Assembly (NCBI GenBank): GCA_016124195.1
Contig: WGOE01000005.1
Coordinates: 1 to 64,000 of the forward strand
DNA length: 64,000 bases
Reading direction: 5' to 3'
Origin: a bacterium
GTDB taxonomy: Bacteria; Pseudomonadota; Alphaproteobacteria; Rhodobacterales; Rhodobacteraceae
The stretch's first letter is position 1. Each line of letters starts with the position of its first letter. The notes under the pieces are model-generated. The model worked only from the letters and a program-made list of their open reading frames with translations. It had not been told where the DNA came from and ran no database searches. The position numbers and the translations under genes were made by a program. Of this stretch, positions 55,436 through 63,606 are shown piece by piece.

Positions 55436-57615
55436 GCGATTTCCTCTATGCCGTCGACGCGGATGGCGTGGCCACGATCACCTGGGACCTGCCTGGCCGG
55501 TCGATGAACGTGATGTCCCTCGCGGGGTTTGGCGAGCTTGAGGCTCTGATCGACCGGGCCCTGGGCGACGCGGCGGTCAAGGGGGTGATCCTGACCTCGG
55601 GCAAGAAGGACTTCGCCGGGGGCATGGATCTGAACGTCATCGCCGAGATGCATAAGGGCGGGGCCGAGGCGATCTTTGCCGGACTGATGCGCACCCACGC
55701 CCTCTTGCGCAAGATCGAACGTGCCGGCATGGACCCCAAGACGCTGACCGGGGGCAAGCCGATCGTGGCGGCCCTGCCCGGCACCGGGCTTGGCATCGGC
55801 TTTGAATTGCCGCTGGCCTGCCACCGAATCATCGCCGCCGACAATCCGCGCGCCAAAATCGGCCTGCCCGAAATTCAGGTCGGCATCTTTCCCGGCGCGG
55901 GTGGGACGACCCGGCTGATCCGCAAGATGGGCATCATGGTGGCGGCCCCCTTCCTGATGGAGGGCAAGCTCTGCGATCCGAAATCCGCCCGGATGGAGGG
56001 GTTGATCGACGAGGTCGTGGCGCCCGAAGCCCTGTTGGCGCGCGCGAAGGAATGGGTCCTGACCGCCAAGCCCGCCGATCTGGTCAAACCCTGGGACCAG
56101 AAGGGCTACAAGATGCCCGGGGGCACGCCCTATAGTGCGGCGGGCTTCATGACCTTTGTCGGGGCCAATGCGATGATTCTGGGGCGGACGCAGGGCGTCT
56201 ATCCCGCCGCAAAGGCCTTGCTGCAGGCGGCCTATGAGGGCTCGCTTGTCCCGTTCGACCTCGCGCTCAAGGTCGAGGCGCGCGCCTTCACCGGCGTTCT
56301 GGTCGACCCGACCGCCTCGGCCATGATCCGCAGCCTCTTCATCAACAAGGAGGCGCTGGAGAAGGGCGCCAACCGCCCCGCCCTGCCCGACCAGTCGGTC
56401 AAGCGGCTGGGCGTGATCGGCGCCGGCATGATGGGCGCCGGCATCGCCCATGTCGCGGCCAGTTCGGGCATCGCGGTCGTACTGATCGACAGCACGGTCG
56501 AGGCGGCCGAACGCGGCAAGGCCCATGCGGCCGATCTGCTCGACAAGGCCATCCAGCGCCGCAAGCTGACGGTGGACCAGAAGACCGCCGTGCTGGACCG
56601 CATCACCGCCACGACCGATCATGCCGCCCTGTCCGGCTGCGATCTGATCGTCGAGGCGGTGTTCGAGGACCCCGGGGTCAAGGCCGATGTGACGCGGAAG
56701 GTCGAATCCGTGGTCGGCGCGGATTGCATCTTTGCCACCAACACCTCGACCCTGCCGATCACCGACCTCGCCCTTGCCAGCGCGCGGCCGGATCAGTTCA
56801 TCGGCATCCACTTCTTCTCACCAGTCGACAAGATGGCCCTGGTCGAGATCATCCGCGGCAGGGCGACCGGCGACCGCGCCGTCGCCAAGGCGCTGGATTT
56901 CGTACGCGCCCTGCGCAAGACGCCGATCGTGGTGAACGATGCCCGCTTCTTCTACGCCAACCGCTGCATCATCCGCTATATCAACGAAGGCATCCGCATG
57001 GTTGCCGAAGGGGTGGAGCCGGCGCTGATCGAAAACGCCGCACGGCTGCTGGGCATGCCGGTCGGGCCGCTGCAACTGGTCGACGAGACCTCGATCGACC
57101 TTGGCGTCAAGATCGCCAAGGCGACCAAGGCGGCGATGGGAGCGGCCTATCCCGACGATGCGGTGGATGCGGTCCTCTTCGCCATGGCCGATGCGGGCCG
57201 CCTGGGGCGCAAGGCCAAGGCCGGCTTTTACGCCTATGATGCGGCAGGCAAGCGCGAGGGTCTGTGGCCGGGTCTGCAAACCCGCTGGCCCGTGACCGAG
57301 GCGCAGCCCGACCTGATCCAGGTTCAGCACCGCCTGATCATGGTCCAGACGCTGGAAGCGGTGCGTGCGCTGGAAGAGGGCGTCCTGACCGACATCCGCG
57401 AAGGCGACGTGGGCGCCATCCTCGGCTGGGGCTATGCGCCGTGGTCGGGCGGGCCGTTTTCGTGGCTCGACCGGATCGGGGCGGCCAAGGCGGTGGAAAT
57501 CTGCGCGGCCCTGGCCGGGTTTGGCCCGCGCTTTGCCGCACCCGCCCTGCTGCGCGACATGGCCAGCCGGGGCGAGACGTTCTACACCCGGTTCTCGCGG
57601 CGCAGCGCGGCCTGA
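55432..57615 (+). CDS. FadB/FadJ-type enoyl-CoA hydratase/3-hydroxyacyl-CoA dehydrogenase
   Basis: This 727-aa fusion does the two middle steps of beta-oxidation. The N-terminal crotonase domain (about 1-195) has SGKKDFAGGMDL and the pair Glu125 (GFELPLACH) and Glu147 (LPEIQVGIFPGAGGTTRL), like FadB. The NAD-binding motif LGVIGAGMMGAGIAH starts near residue 326, the dehydrogenase catalytic His460 is in IHFFSPVDKM, and two C-terminal 3HCDH domains follow. It closes the acyl-CoA block begun by the acyl-CoA dehydrogenase. Its end overlaps the convergent Hint-domain gene by 34 bp. Confidence 0.93.
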   Translation: MSDFLYAVDADGVATITWDLPGRSMNVMSLAGFGELEALIDRALGDAAVKGVILTSGKKDFAGGMDLNVIAEMHKGGAEAIFAGLMRTHALLRKIERAGMDPKTLTGGKPIVAALPGTGLGIGFELPLACHRIIAADNPRAKIGLPEIQVGIFPGAGGTTRLIRKMGIMVAAPFLMEGKLCDPKSARMEGLIDEVVAPEALLARAKEWVLTAKPADLVKPWDQKGYKMPGGTPYSAAGFMTFVGANAMILGRTQGVYPAAKALLQAAYEGSLVPFDLALKVEARAFTGVLVDPTASAMIRSLFINKEALEKGANRPALPDQSVKRLGVIGAGMMGAGIAHVAASSGIAVVLIDSTVEAAERGKAHAADLLDKAIQRRKLTVDQKTAVLDRITATTDHAALSGCDLIVEAVFEDPGVKADVTRKVESVVGADCIFATNTSTLPITDLALASARPDQFIGIHFFSPVDKMALVEIIRGRATGDRAVAKALDFVRALRKTPIVVNDARFFYANRCIIRYINEGIRMVAEGVEPALIENAARLLGMPVGPLQLVDETSIDLGVKIAKATKAAMGAAYPDDAVDAVLFAMADAGRLGRKAKAGFYAYDAAGKREGLWPGLQTRWPVTEAQPDLIQVQHRLIMVQTLEAVRALEEGVLTDIREGDVGAILGWGYAPWSGGPFSWLDRIGAAKAVEICAALAGFGPRFAAPALLRDMASRGETFYTRFSRRSAA

Positions 57616-58214
57616 TCGCTGGCGCGCAGGCCCTGCCCCGCCTCTTCGGCGATCAGGGCCGCGACCAGCAGGCGCGCGGCGGCCAGCGGCAGGACGGCGC
57701 GGGTCGGCGCGGTCAACAGAAGGCGGATCAGATCGACCTCGCCGATGTCGATCCCGTCGACGCCCAGAATCAACCCGGGCCCGGCCTGCACCAGGGCCGG
57801 GCGGCTGAGCCTTATCTGCAGGATCGTCTCTGGCGTCGAAGGCACAAAGGGGGCGATGCCGCGCCAGCCTTCCAGCGAGGCTGCGGGCACCAGCGCCTGC
57901 GCCTCGCCGCCGAAGGGCAGCGCATGGGCCGTTTCCACCAGCACCGGCTGCCCGGGCGGCAACAGGACTTCGTCGTCATTGCCAAGCGCGCCGGCTGGGA
58001 ACAGCACACCCCAAAGCGCAGCCCGCGTCTCTGGCGCCATGCGGACGATGGGCAAAAGCCCGTGATCGTGGGTGACAACGATATCCCCCGCCGACAGATC
58101 CGCAATCTCGACCCAGCCGGTTGGGGTCAGGACAGGCGTGGAGGCGTAAAGCCCGGTGGCAAGACTGGAGCGTCCCTTCAGAACGGCGCCCAGTGTCAGG
58201 TCGTGACGGCCCAT
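57582..58214 (-). CDS. Hint-domain protein without cysteine
   Basis: This 210-aa protein has a Hint (hedgehog/intein-like) N-region, PVLTPTGWVEIADLSAGD followed by THDHGLLPI, as in Rhodobacteraceae Hint proteins. It contains no cysteine, so the canonical Cys nucleophile is missing and self-splicing is unlikely. I start it at ATG 58214, preceded by AAGGGAT. The 3' end overlaps the FadB-type gene by 34 bp in antisense. Function unknown; the family is commonly linked to secreted proteins, but no secretion signal or export repeats are visible. Confidence 0.75.
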   Translation of the reverse strand: MGRHDLTLGAVLKGRSSLATGLYASTPVLTPTGWVEIADLSAGDIVVTHDHGLLPIVRMAPETRAALWGVLFPAGALGNDDEVLLPPGQPVLVETAHALPFGGEAQALVPAASLEGWRGIAPFVPSTPETILQIRLSRPALVQAGPGLILGVDGIDIGEVDLIRLLLTAPTRAVLPLAAARLLVAALIAEEAGQGLRASDQAALRRENRV

Positions 58215-58327
58215 GATCGGCGATCCCTTTTGTTCCCTACCAGATAGATCCGGCGGGGCGGTCCTTGCCGCGGACAAACTGTGGCGGGACCATGACGCTT
58301 GACTAAAATGCCGGCCAGCCCGCCCCG

Positions 58328-58981
58328 TCAGGGATCGAAGCGGTAACCGAAACGCGCGATATCCTCGGCGCAAAGGCCGGCCAGCAGAGCGGCGATCTCG
58401 TCCGAATAATAGACCCGCCAATCCCTGTCGCGCCCGGATTCATTGGCGCGCGGCATTGGCGTCAGGCGAAAGCCAAGATGTGCCTCCAACGGGGCCAGAT
58501 CGGCGTCAAGATGTTCCAGCCGGGCGAAAAGGCTGGCCCTGTTCCGCCCGAAACGGTCGCGCAGATAGGCCGAGGCGGGCCAGAGCGCCAGCGCCGTTCG
58601 GGTCTGCGGGTGGCGCAGGAAATCGGCAAAGCCAAGGCTTTTGGCCAGACCCACGGCGGGATGGGCGAAATGCTGGTCGCGCAGCCAGTGGTAATAGCTG
58701 ACCGCCCGATCCCAGGGGTTGCGCACCAGGGTGAAGGTGAAGAAGCCGGCAATCTCGTCATCGCTGGCCAGCCCCGCGATGTCGGACAGAGTCGAATGTT
58801 TCCAGAGCCGCCCGCGCGCCTTGACGCCGGCGATCCGGCCCTTGCGCGCCCGCGCCTTGGGCGTGTCGCCGATCAGGATGTCATCCTTCAGCGCCCGCGC
58901 CTCCAGCGCCAGGGTCAGGGCGGTGCCGCCGGTCTTGGGGATATGCACAAAGATGAAACGACGCCCGCGCGACAGGATCAT
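58328..58981 (-). CDS. Sulfotransferase family protein
   Basis: This 217-aa protein has the PAPS-binding 5'-phosphosulfate loop RFIFVHIPKTGGTALTLAL near residues 8-26 and the 3'-phosphate motif TLVRNPWDRAVSYYHWLRD. It transfers sulfate from PAPS to an acceptor, possibly a surface sugar; the acceptor is unknown. It stands alone between the Hint and hydroxyacid dehydrogenase genes on the same strand. Confidence 0.88.
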   Translation of the reverse strand: MILSRGRRFIFVHIPKTGGTALTLALEARALKDDILIGDTPKARARKGRIAGVKARGRLWKHSTLSDIAGLASDDEIAGFFTFTLVRNPWDRAVSYYHWLRDQHFAHPAVGLAKSLGFADFLRHPQTRTALALWPASAYLRDRFGRNRASLFARLEHLDADLAPLEAHLGFRLTPMPRANESGRDRDWRVYYSDEIAALLAGLCAEDIARFGYRFDP

Positions 58982-59047
58982 CGCCGGCCCCCCATCGCGG
59001 CACCCGCGTGACCATGGCCAGTCCGGGGCGCGCCGCAGGGCATGGTC

Positions 59048-59995
59048 TCAGACCGGATTGGGCAAGGGCTGCCCGTCCAGATGGGCGAAAAGATTGTCGA
59101 CCGCCATCATGCCCATCGCCTCGCGCACCTCAAGCGCTGCGGTGCCAAGATGCGGCAGCAGGGTGACATTCTCCATCGCCATCAGGGCCGGGGCGACCTT
59201 GGGCTCGAATTCATAGACATCAAGGCCCGCCGCGGCGATCTGGCCGGCCTGCAGGGCCGCGACAAGGGCGGCTTCATGCACCACATCGCCGCGCGCGATG
59301 TTGATCAGGATCGCCTCGGGCCGCATCCGGGCCAGTTCCGCCGCACCGATCAGATGGTGCGTTTCAGCCCCGCCCGGCACCGCGATCACCACGATATCGG
59401 CGCGCAGAACCTCGGCCAGGGGCAGTTGGATGGCGGGCAAGCCGGGGTCGATGGTGGACCGGTTGTGGAAGATCACCTTCATGCCAAAGCCGAAATGACA
59501 GCGATGGGCGATGGCCTTGCCGATGCGGCCCATGCCGATGATGCCGACGGTGCGCCCGCTGACATGCATCCCCAGCATCTGGGTCGGGTGCCAGCCGGTC
59601 CATTTTCCGGCCCGCAACAGCCGTTCGCCCTCGCCCGCGCGGCGGGCGGTCATCAGGATCAGCGTCAGGGCGATGTCGGCGGTGGCATCGGTGACGGCGC
59701 CCGGCGTGTTGGTGACCCGAAGCCCCGCGGCACGGGCCGCCGCCACGTCGATGTGATTGTAGCCCACGCCGAAATTCGCCAGAATTCGGGCGCGCGGCTG
59801 GGGCACATCGGCAAAGACCTCGGCCCGGAACAGATCACCCAGCGTGGGCAGAACCGCATCATGCTCACGCAAGGCGGCGCGCAACTCGTCCGGCGCAAGC
59901 GGAGTCTCGGCATCGCGGTAGGTCACATCGAAGCGGGTCCGCGCACGGGCGACCACGCTGTCGGGCAGGCAGCGGGTGATGAAAAGGCGTTGCAT
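59048..59995 (-). CDS. D-2-hydroxyacid dehydrogenase (glyoxylate/hydroxypyruvate reductase-like)
   Basis: This 315-aa NAD(P)H-dependent enzyme has the Rossmann motif VGIIGMGRIGKAIAHRC and the catalytic Arg in LINIARGDVVHE, Glu in LDVYEFEPK and His in LLPHLGTAALEVR. It reduces glyoxylate, hydroxypyruvate or similar ketoacids. It overlaps the CsaA-like gene by 1 nt, so they are co-transcribed. Confidence 0.92.
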   Translation of the reverse strand: MQRLFITRCLPDSVVARARTRFDVTYRDAETPLAPDELRAALREHDAVLPTLGDLFRAEVFADVPQPRARILANFGVGYNHIDVAAARAAGLRVTNTPGAVTDATADIALTLILMTARRAGEGERLLRAGKWTGWHPTQMLGMHVSGRTVGIIGMGRIGKAIAHRCHFGFGMKVIFHNRSTIDPGLPAIQLPLAEVLRADIVVIAVPGGAETHHLIGAAELARMRPEAILINIARGDVVHEAALVAALQAGQIAAAGLDVYEFEPKVAPALMAMENVTLLPHLGTAALEVREAMGMMAVDNLFAHLDGQPLPNPV

Positions 59996-60375
59996 CAGAA
60001 GAGTTTACCTCCAAGCGGAACATCATGACCGGGACCGACCAGCACGACCTCTCCGGCGGCGTCGGGCAGACCAAGGACCAGAACCTCGGACCGGACCTTG
60101 CCGATCTGGCGCGGCGGAAAGTTCACCACGGCGAGGACTTGCCGGCCGATCAGGGCTTCGGGCGTGTAATGGGCGGTGATCTGGGCGGAAGAGCGTTTCT
60201 CACCCAGTTCGGGGCCGAAATCGACCCAGAGCTTGTAGGCGGGCTTCCTCGCCTCGGGGAAAGGCTCGGCGCGGGTGATCCGGCCGACGCGGATATCGAC
60301 CCTGGCGAAATCGTCATAGGTGATTTCGGGGGTGATCTCTGGGGCGATCTCTGGGGTGATCTTGGGGCTGGTCAT
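59995..60375 (-). CDS. CsaA-like tRNA-binding-domain protein with TPEI repeats
   Basis: This 126-aa protein has the OB-fold tRNA-binding domain, YDDFARVDIRVGRITRAEPF through VNFPPRQIGK and SEVLVLGL, as in CsaA and the C-terminus of MetRS-associated Arc1p. The N-terminus before Tyr20 is a repeated T/A-P-E-I segment, coming from a four-copy 12-bp tandem repeat (60319-60366). CsaA proteins are about 110 aa, so this part is an extra extension. It overlaps proC by 4 nt. Confidence 0.88.
   Translation of the reverse strand: MTSPKITPEIAPEITPEITYDDFARVDIRVGRITRAEPFPEARKPAYKLWVDFGPELGEKRSSAQITAHYTPEALIGRQVLAVVNFPPRQIGKVRSEVLVLGLPDAAGEVVLVGPGHDVPLGGKLF
60319..60366. repeat. Tandem repeat of 12-bp units in the CsaA-like gene
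   Basis: GGTGATTTCGGG, GGTGATCTCTGG, GGCGATCTCTGG and GGTGATCTTGGG are in series. On the minus strand they encode the repeated TPEI/APEI peptide near the N-terminus. The reading frame is preserved because the unit is 12 bp. Confidence 0.85.
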
Positions 60376-61178
60376 TTGCCAAGCTCCCGCCCGCGTTCGG
60401 CTGCGGCATGGACGGCGCGCTGCATCAGGGGCGGCAGGCCGGTTTGGGCATCCATCAGATGCGCCAGTGCTGCGGCCGTGGTGCCGCCGGGCGAGGTTAC
60501 GTTGACACGCAGCTGGGCCGCGGGTTCGGGCGACCGCCAGGCCAGCTCTCCCGCGCCGCAGACCGTGGCCCGGGCGAGCCGCATGGCGACCTCGGGCGAC
60601 AGGCCCTCGGCCACGCCGGCTGCGGCCATCGCCTCGATCAGGTGAAAGACATAGGCCGGGCCAGAGCCGCTGACGGCCGTGACGGCGTCGATCTGGTGTT
60701 CACCCTCCAGTTCCACGACCTCGCCCACCGCCTGCATCAGAGCGCGGGCCAGCGGCAGACCCGATTGGCCGGGCGCATTGGCACAGATCCCGGTGATGCC
60801 GCGGCCGACCATGGCCGGAGTGTTGGGCATGGTCCGCACGATGGGGGTACGCGCGCCCAGGGCCGCCTCGAAGGTCGCGATCGAGGTTCCTGCGGCGATG
60901 GACACAAACAGCGTCTTGCCGTTGCCCAGGGCCTGCAATGCGGGCAAGGCTGCCCCCATCATCTGCGGCTTGACTGCCAGCAGCGCCACGGCGGGGGCCG
61001 GGGGCACACCCTCATTCAGATGTACGCCTGCGGCCTTCAGCCAGTCAGAGGGGTTCGGCTCGATCACCCAGACCGAGGCAGCGGGCACTCCTGCGGCGAG
61101 CCAGCCCGTCAGAAGGGCCGTGCCCATCTTGCCGCATCCCAGAAGTACCAAACCCTCGCGGGCCACCGTTTCGAGCAT
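60372..61178 (-). CDS. proC: Pyrroline-5-carboxylate reductase
   Basis: This 268-aa NAD(P)H-dependent enzyme completes proline synthesis. It has LVLLGCGKMGTALLTGWLAA for the nucleotide-binding start, LLAVKPQMM, VRTMPNTPAMVGRG and the C-terminal TAVSGSGPAYVFHLIEAM and VTSPGGTTAAAL motifs. Its end overlaps the CsaA-like start by 4 nt, and it lies 87 bp downstream of ybjN on the same strand. Confidence 0.95.
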   Translation of the reverse strand: MLETVAREGLVLLGCGKMGTALLTGWLAAGVPAASVWVIEPNPSDWLKAAGVHLNEGVPPAPAVALLAVKPQMMGAALPALQALGNGKTLFVSIAAGTSIATFEAALGARTPIVRTMPNTPAMVGRGITGICANAPGQSGLPLARALMQAVGEVVELEGEHQIDAVTAVSGSGPAYVFHLIEAMAAAGVAEGLSPEVAMRLARATVCGAGELAWRSPEPAAQLRVNVTSPGGTTAAALAHLMDAQTGLPPLMQRAVHAAAERGRELGK

Positions 61179-61265
61179 CTTTGCCTCCGCCTTGCCGGCG
61201 CAGGCTAAAGCGAAATCCGGAAAGGGGAAACCGGTTTTCCGGCAAAACCGCGCAATTCCAAGGCG

Positions 61266-61769
61266 TCAGGCGCGGCCATAGGCCTCGGCAATGGCGACCT
61301 TCAGGGCAGCCTGCGGCGTGTGGTCGGACCAGGACACCAGCTGGAACGCCGGATAGAAGCGCTCGCAGCCCATCACGGCGGCCGAAATCAGGTGGTCAAT
61401 CTGTTCGGAGGCCGCAATCTGCCCGCCGGTCAGCGCCAGACCATAACGCCAGACCATCAGCTTCTGATCCGCCCAATAGGTGAAGGCGCCAGTCCAGACC
61501 ATGTCATTGCAGCGGTTCAGAAGGTCATAAAGCTGGAGGTGACGGTCGGCGGGCGGCTCCATCTCGAAGGTGCAGATCAGGCGCAGCGTTTCGTCCTGCG
61601 GCGACCAGGCCAGCGTCAGCGAATAGGTGCGCCACTGGCCTTCAACCGCCATGGCGATCTGGTTGTCAGTCACCCGGTCGAACTCCCAGGCGTGGTATTC
61701 CGCGAGGGTTTCAACCACGTCGATGGGATGAAGTTCGTCAGATGTCATGAAATCTTCCGCAAGTGACAT
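61266..61769 (-). CDS. YbjN-domain protein
   Basis: This 167-aa protein is a YbjN-family member (DUF1790): HPIDVVETLAEYHAWEFDR at the start and WRTYSLTLAWSPQDETLRL in the middle. These resemble secretion-chaperone-like folds, but function is unclear. GAGG precedes the ATG at 61769; the alternative ATG at 61748 would also be possible. It is preceded by a 275-bp region with no gene. Confidence 0.9.
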   Translation of the reverse strand: MSLAEDFMTSDELHPIDVVETLAEYHAWEFDRVTDNQIAMAVEGQWRTYSLTLAWSPQDETLRLICTFEMEPPADRHLQLYDLLNRCNDMVWTGAFTYWADQKLMVWRYGLALTGGQIAASEQIDHLISAAVMGCERFYPAFQLVSWSDHTPQAALKVAIAEAYGRA

Positions 61770-62044
61770 GCCCGGCCTCGTTATAATGCCACCATCGGGG
61801 CCTGACCCACTAGCGGCTGGGTGACTGGCAAGAACCTGCGCTGCCTGTCGCAGTTCTTACTAGATATAGTGCGGCCGCGTTGTAAGTCTGTAAAGTGATT
61901 TGTGCCGAAATCTTCTGTGGACAAAATGAAAACGCACAAAGCGTTGTGGCGCGCCACCAGAGTTGGCGTTCGTGCAGCCTCAGCTGTCAACGCACACTGC
62001 CTGGGGCTTTGGCGGATCGGGTGTCGGGGGGGGCGGACCGAGGT

Positions 62045-62833
62045 CTACAGATCGAAGCGGGCAAAGACCGGGACGTGGTCGCTGCCCTTTTCCCAGCCGC
62101 GCACCGGTCGCAGGATGCGGCTGCCATGGGCGGCGCTGGAAATGTCGGGCGTGGCCCAGATATGGTCGAGACGCCGGCCCTTGTCGCCGGCATCCCAGTC
62201 GGGTGAGCGATAGGACCACCAGCTGTAAAGATTGCCCTCGGGGATGTCCTGGCGCGTCACGTCGACCCAGCCGCCGGCCTCCATCACGTCATGCAGATGG
62301 GCGACCTCGATCGGAGTATGCGAGACGATCTTGAGCAGTTGCTTGTGGTTCCAGACGTCATCCTCGCGCGGGGCGATGTTCAGATCGCCGACGAGGATGG
62401 CACGGTCCGGCCGCTCCCAACGGAAATGGTCGCGCATCTCGGTCAGGAAATCGAGCTTCTGGCCGAATTTCTCGTTCTCGGAGCGGTCGGGGATATCACC
62501 ACCGGCGGGGACGTAGCAGTTGTGGATCGTCACGCCGTTCTCCAGCCGGGCCGCCACATGGCGGGCATGGCCAAGCCCCGCGAAATCCTTGTCGCCGGCA
62601 TCGACGATGGGCAGTTTGGACAGGATCGCCACACCATTGTAGCCCTTCTGCCCCCGCGCCACCATATGACGATAGCCCAGGGCGCGGAACTGGTCCTGCG
62701 GGATCAGTTCCACCGGGCTCTTGCATTCCTGCAGACACAGAATGTCGGGCTGCTCCTCACTCATCAGCCGGGCCACCAGCGCCTCGCGGAGGCGGACCGA
62801 ATTGATGTTCCAGGTGGCAAGCGTGAAGGGCAT
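62045..62833 (-). CDS. xthA: Exodeoxyribonuclease III
   Basis: This 262-aa Mg-dependent AP endonuclease/3'-5' exonuclease acts in base-excision repair. It has TLATWNINSVRLRE at the start, Glu36 in CLQECKSP, VGDLNIAPRE and a C-terminal GSDHVPVFARFDL, all diagnostic of ExoIII. Length is standard. Its end lies 65 bp after the small exported protein's stop on the same strand. Confidence 0.96.
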   Translation of the reverse strand: MPFTLATWNINSVRLREALVARLMSEEQPDILCLQECKSPVELIPQDQFRALGYRHMVARGQKGYNGVAILSKLPIVDAGDKDFAGLGHARHVAARLENGVTIHNCYVPAGGDIPDRSENEKFGQKLDFLTEMRDHFRWERPDRAILVGDLNIAPREDDVWNHKQLLKIVSHTPIEVAHLHDVMEAGGWVDVTRQDIPEGNLYSWWSYRSPDWDAGDKGRRLDHIWATPDISSAAHGSRILRPVRGWEKGSDHVPVFARFDL

Positions 62834-62897
62834 CTTGAAGCTCCGGTTGCGGACGGCAGAGACTAGGCCCTGACGTCTGCAGCCTCAAGGCCATAGA

Positions 62898-63212
62898 TCA
62901 GTCGTGCAGCGTATAGCTGCCCAGCTTGCACATGTCCTGAGTGTCTTCGACCTCGGCCCCGTCTGTGGTGACAAAGCGCATGTCGTAATCGCAGACCGAT
63001 TCGCCGTCGGTGATGGTGATCTTGCCTTGCGTTCCGGCCGCGACCACGTCGACGTTGAGGATGTTTTCACCCCAGCTGTCCTTTTCATGGGGGGAAAGAT
63101 ACATCTCGCTGATGTCATGCGACGAATTGTTGATCAGCGTGAATTGCAGATCCTCGGCACAGGCAGGCAGGGCGAAAGCCACCAGAACGGCGGCAAGGGT
63201 CGGAAGGCGCAT
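62898..63212 (-). CDS. Small exported protein, unknown function
   Basis: This 104-aa protein has a signal peptide, MRLPTLAAVLVAFALPACAE, cleaved around residue 18-19. The mature part contains TLINNSSHDISEMYLSPHE, DVVAAGTQGKITI, and a pair of cysteines (VCDYDMRF and DMCKLG) that could form a disulfide. I recall similar small periplasmic proteins in Rhodobacteraceae, sometimes misannotated, but not a function. GGAGAA precedes the ATG at 63212. Confidence 0.82.
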   Translation of the reverse strand: MRLPTLAAVLVAFALPACAEDLQFTLINNSSHDISEMYLSPHEKDSWGENILNVDVVAAGTQGKITITDGESVCDYDMRFVTTDGAEVEDTQDMCKLGSYTLHD

Positions 63213-63418
63213 CAGTTTCTCCAAGCGGAAAATGGGCAGGCCGTCTGACCGACCCCAGTCACCAAGATGTGACACAACCGAGCCAAACTGAATACAGGGA
63301 TGATCCGAAAACTTGAGACAGCGCAGCCGGGCGGCGCTGGTCAAAATTGCGGCGCGCGGGTTCAACCACAGGAGGAAAGGCGCCTGGCTGGGCCGGGCTG
63401 TCTTGCCGTGCATCGGCC

Positions 63419-63446
63419 AAAAAAAGGCCGGGCAAAAAGCCCGGCC
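63419..63446 (-). terminator. Rho-independent terminator, minus strand
   Basis: GGCCGGGC (63426-63433) pairs perfectly with GCCCGGCC (63439-63446), loop AAAAA; on the minus strand the stem is followed by seven T residues (63425-63419). It lies about 160 bp beyond the response-regulator stop, leaving room for another short transcript. Confidence 0.85.
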
Positions 63447-63515
63447 AGGTCCAACAGGGAGGAGCCGCGCCATAACCCCGACGCGGCAAGGGGAACCTTC
63501 TGCAACAATCGCTAC
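63419..63515 (-). ncRNA. Possible small RNA with CUCCUCCC motif
   Basis: A minus-strand transcript starting near the AT-rich segment and ending at the terminator would be about 90-100 nt and contain CUCCUCCC (complement of 63457-63464). CCUCCUCCC-type motifs mark the RpoHI/RpoHII-dependent CcsR small RNAs of Rhodobacter. No clear -35/-10 is visible, and the motif is also simply the complement of a ribosome-site-like GGGAGGAG, so this is speculative. Confidence 0.25.
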
Positions 63516-63606
63516 ATACCGTTAAGATAGTGTTAGAATCGGACTACAATAAGCCCCATCGCAGATTTATTCGTGTTTTTCGTGTCAGTGTTACATTTCC
63601 GCAAGG

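Larger units (their letters stand above)
63213..63606. other. 394-bp intergenic region
   Basis: No gene is convincing. It contains the strong minus-strand terminator (63419-63446), a GGGAGGAG segment (63457-63464), and an AT-rich stretch (63505-63600) that may contain promoters on the minus strand. A short plus-strand frame of about 76 codons is probably spurious. Confidence 0.6.

Noticed and set aside
61895-62213. Overlapping plus-strand frames of about 80-120 codons upstream of ybjN
   Set aside because: They are mostly antisense to the 3' end of exonuclease III and show low-complexity, Arg/Pro-rich translations typical of shadow frames in GC-rich DNA.
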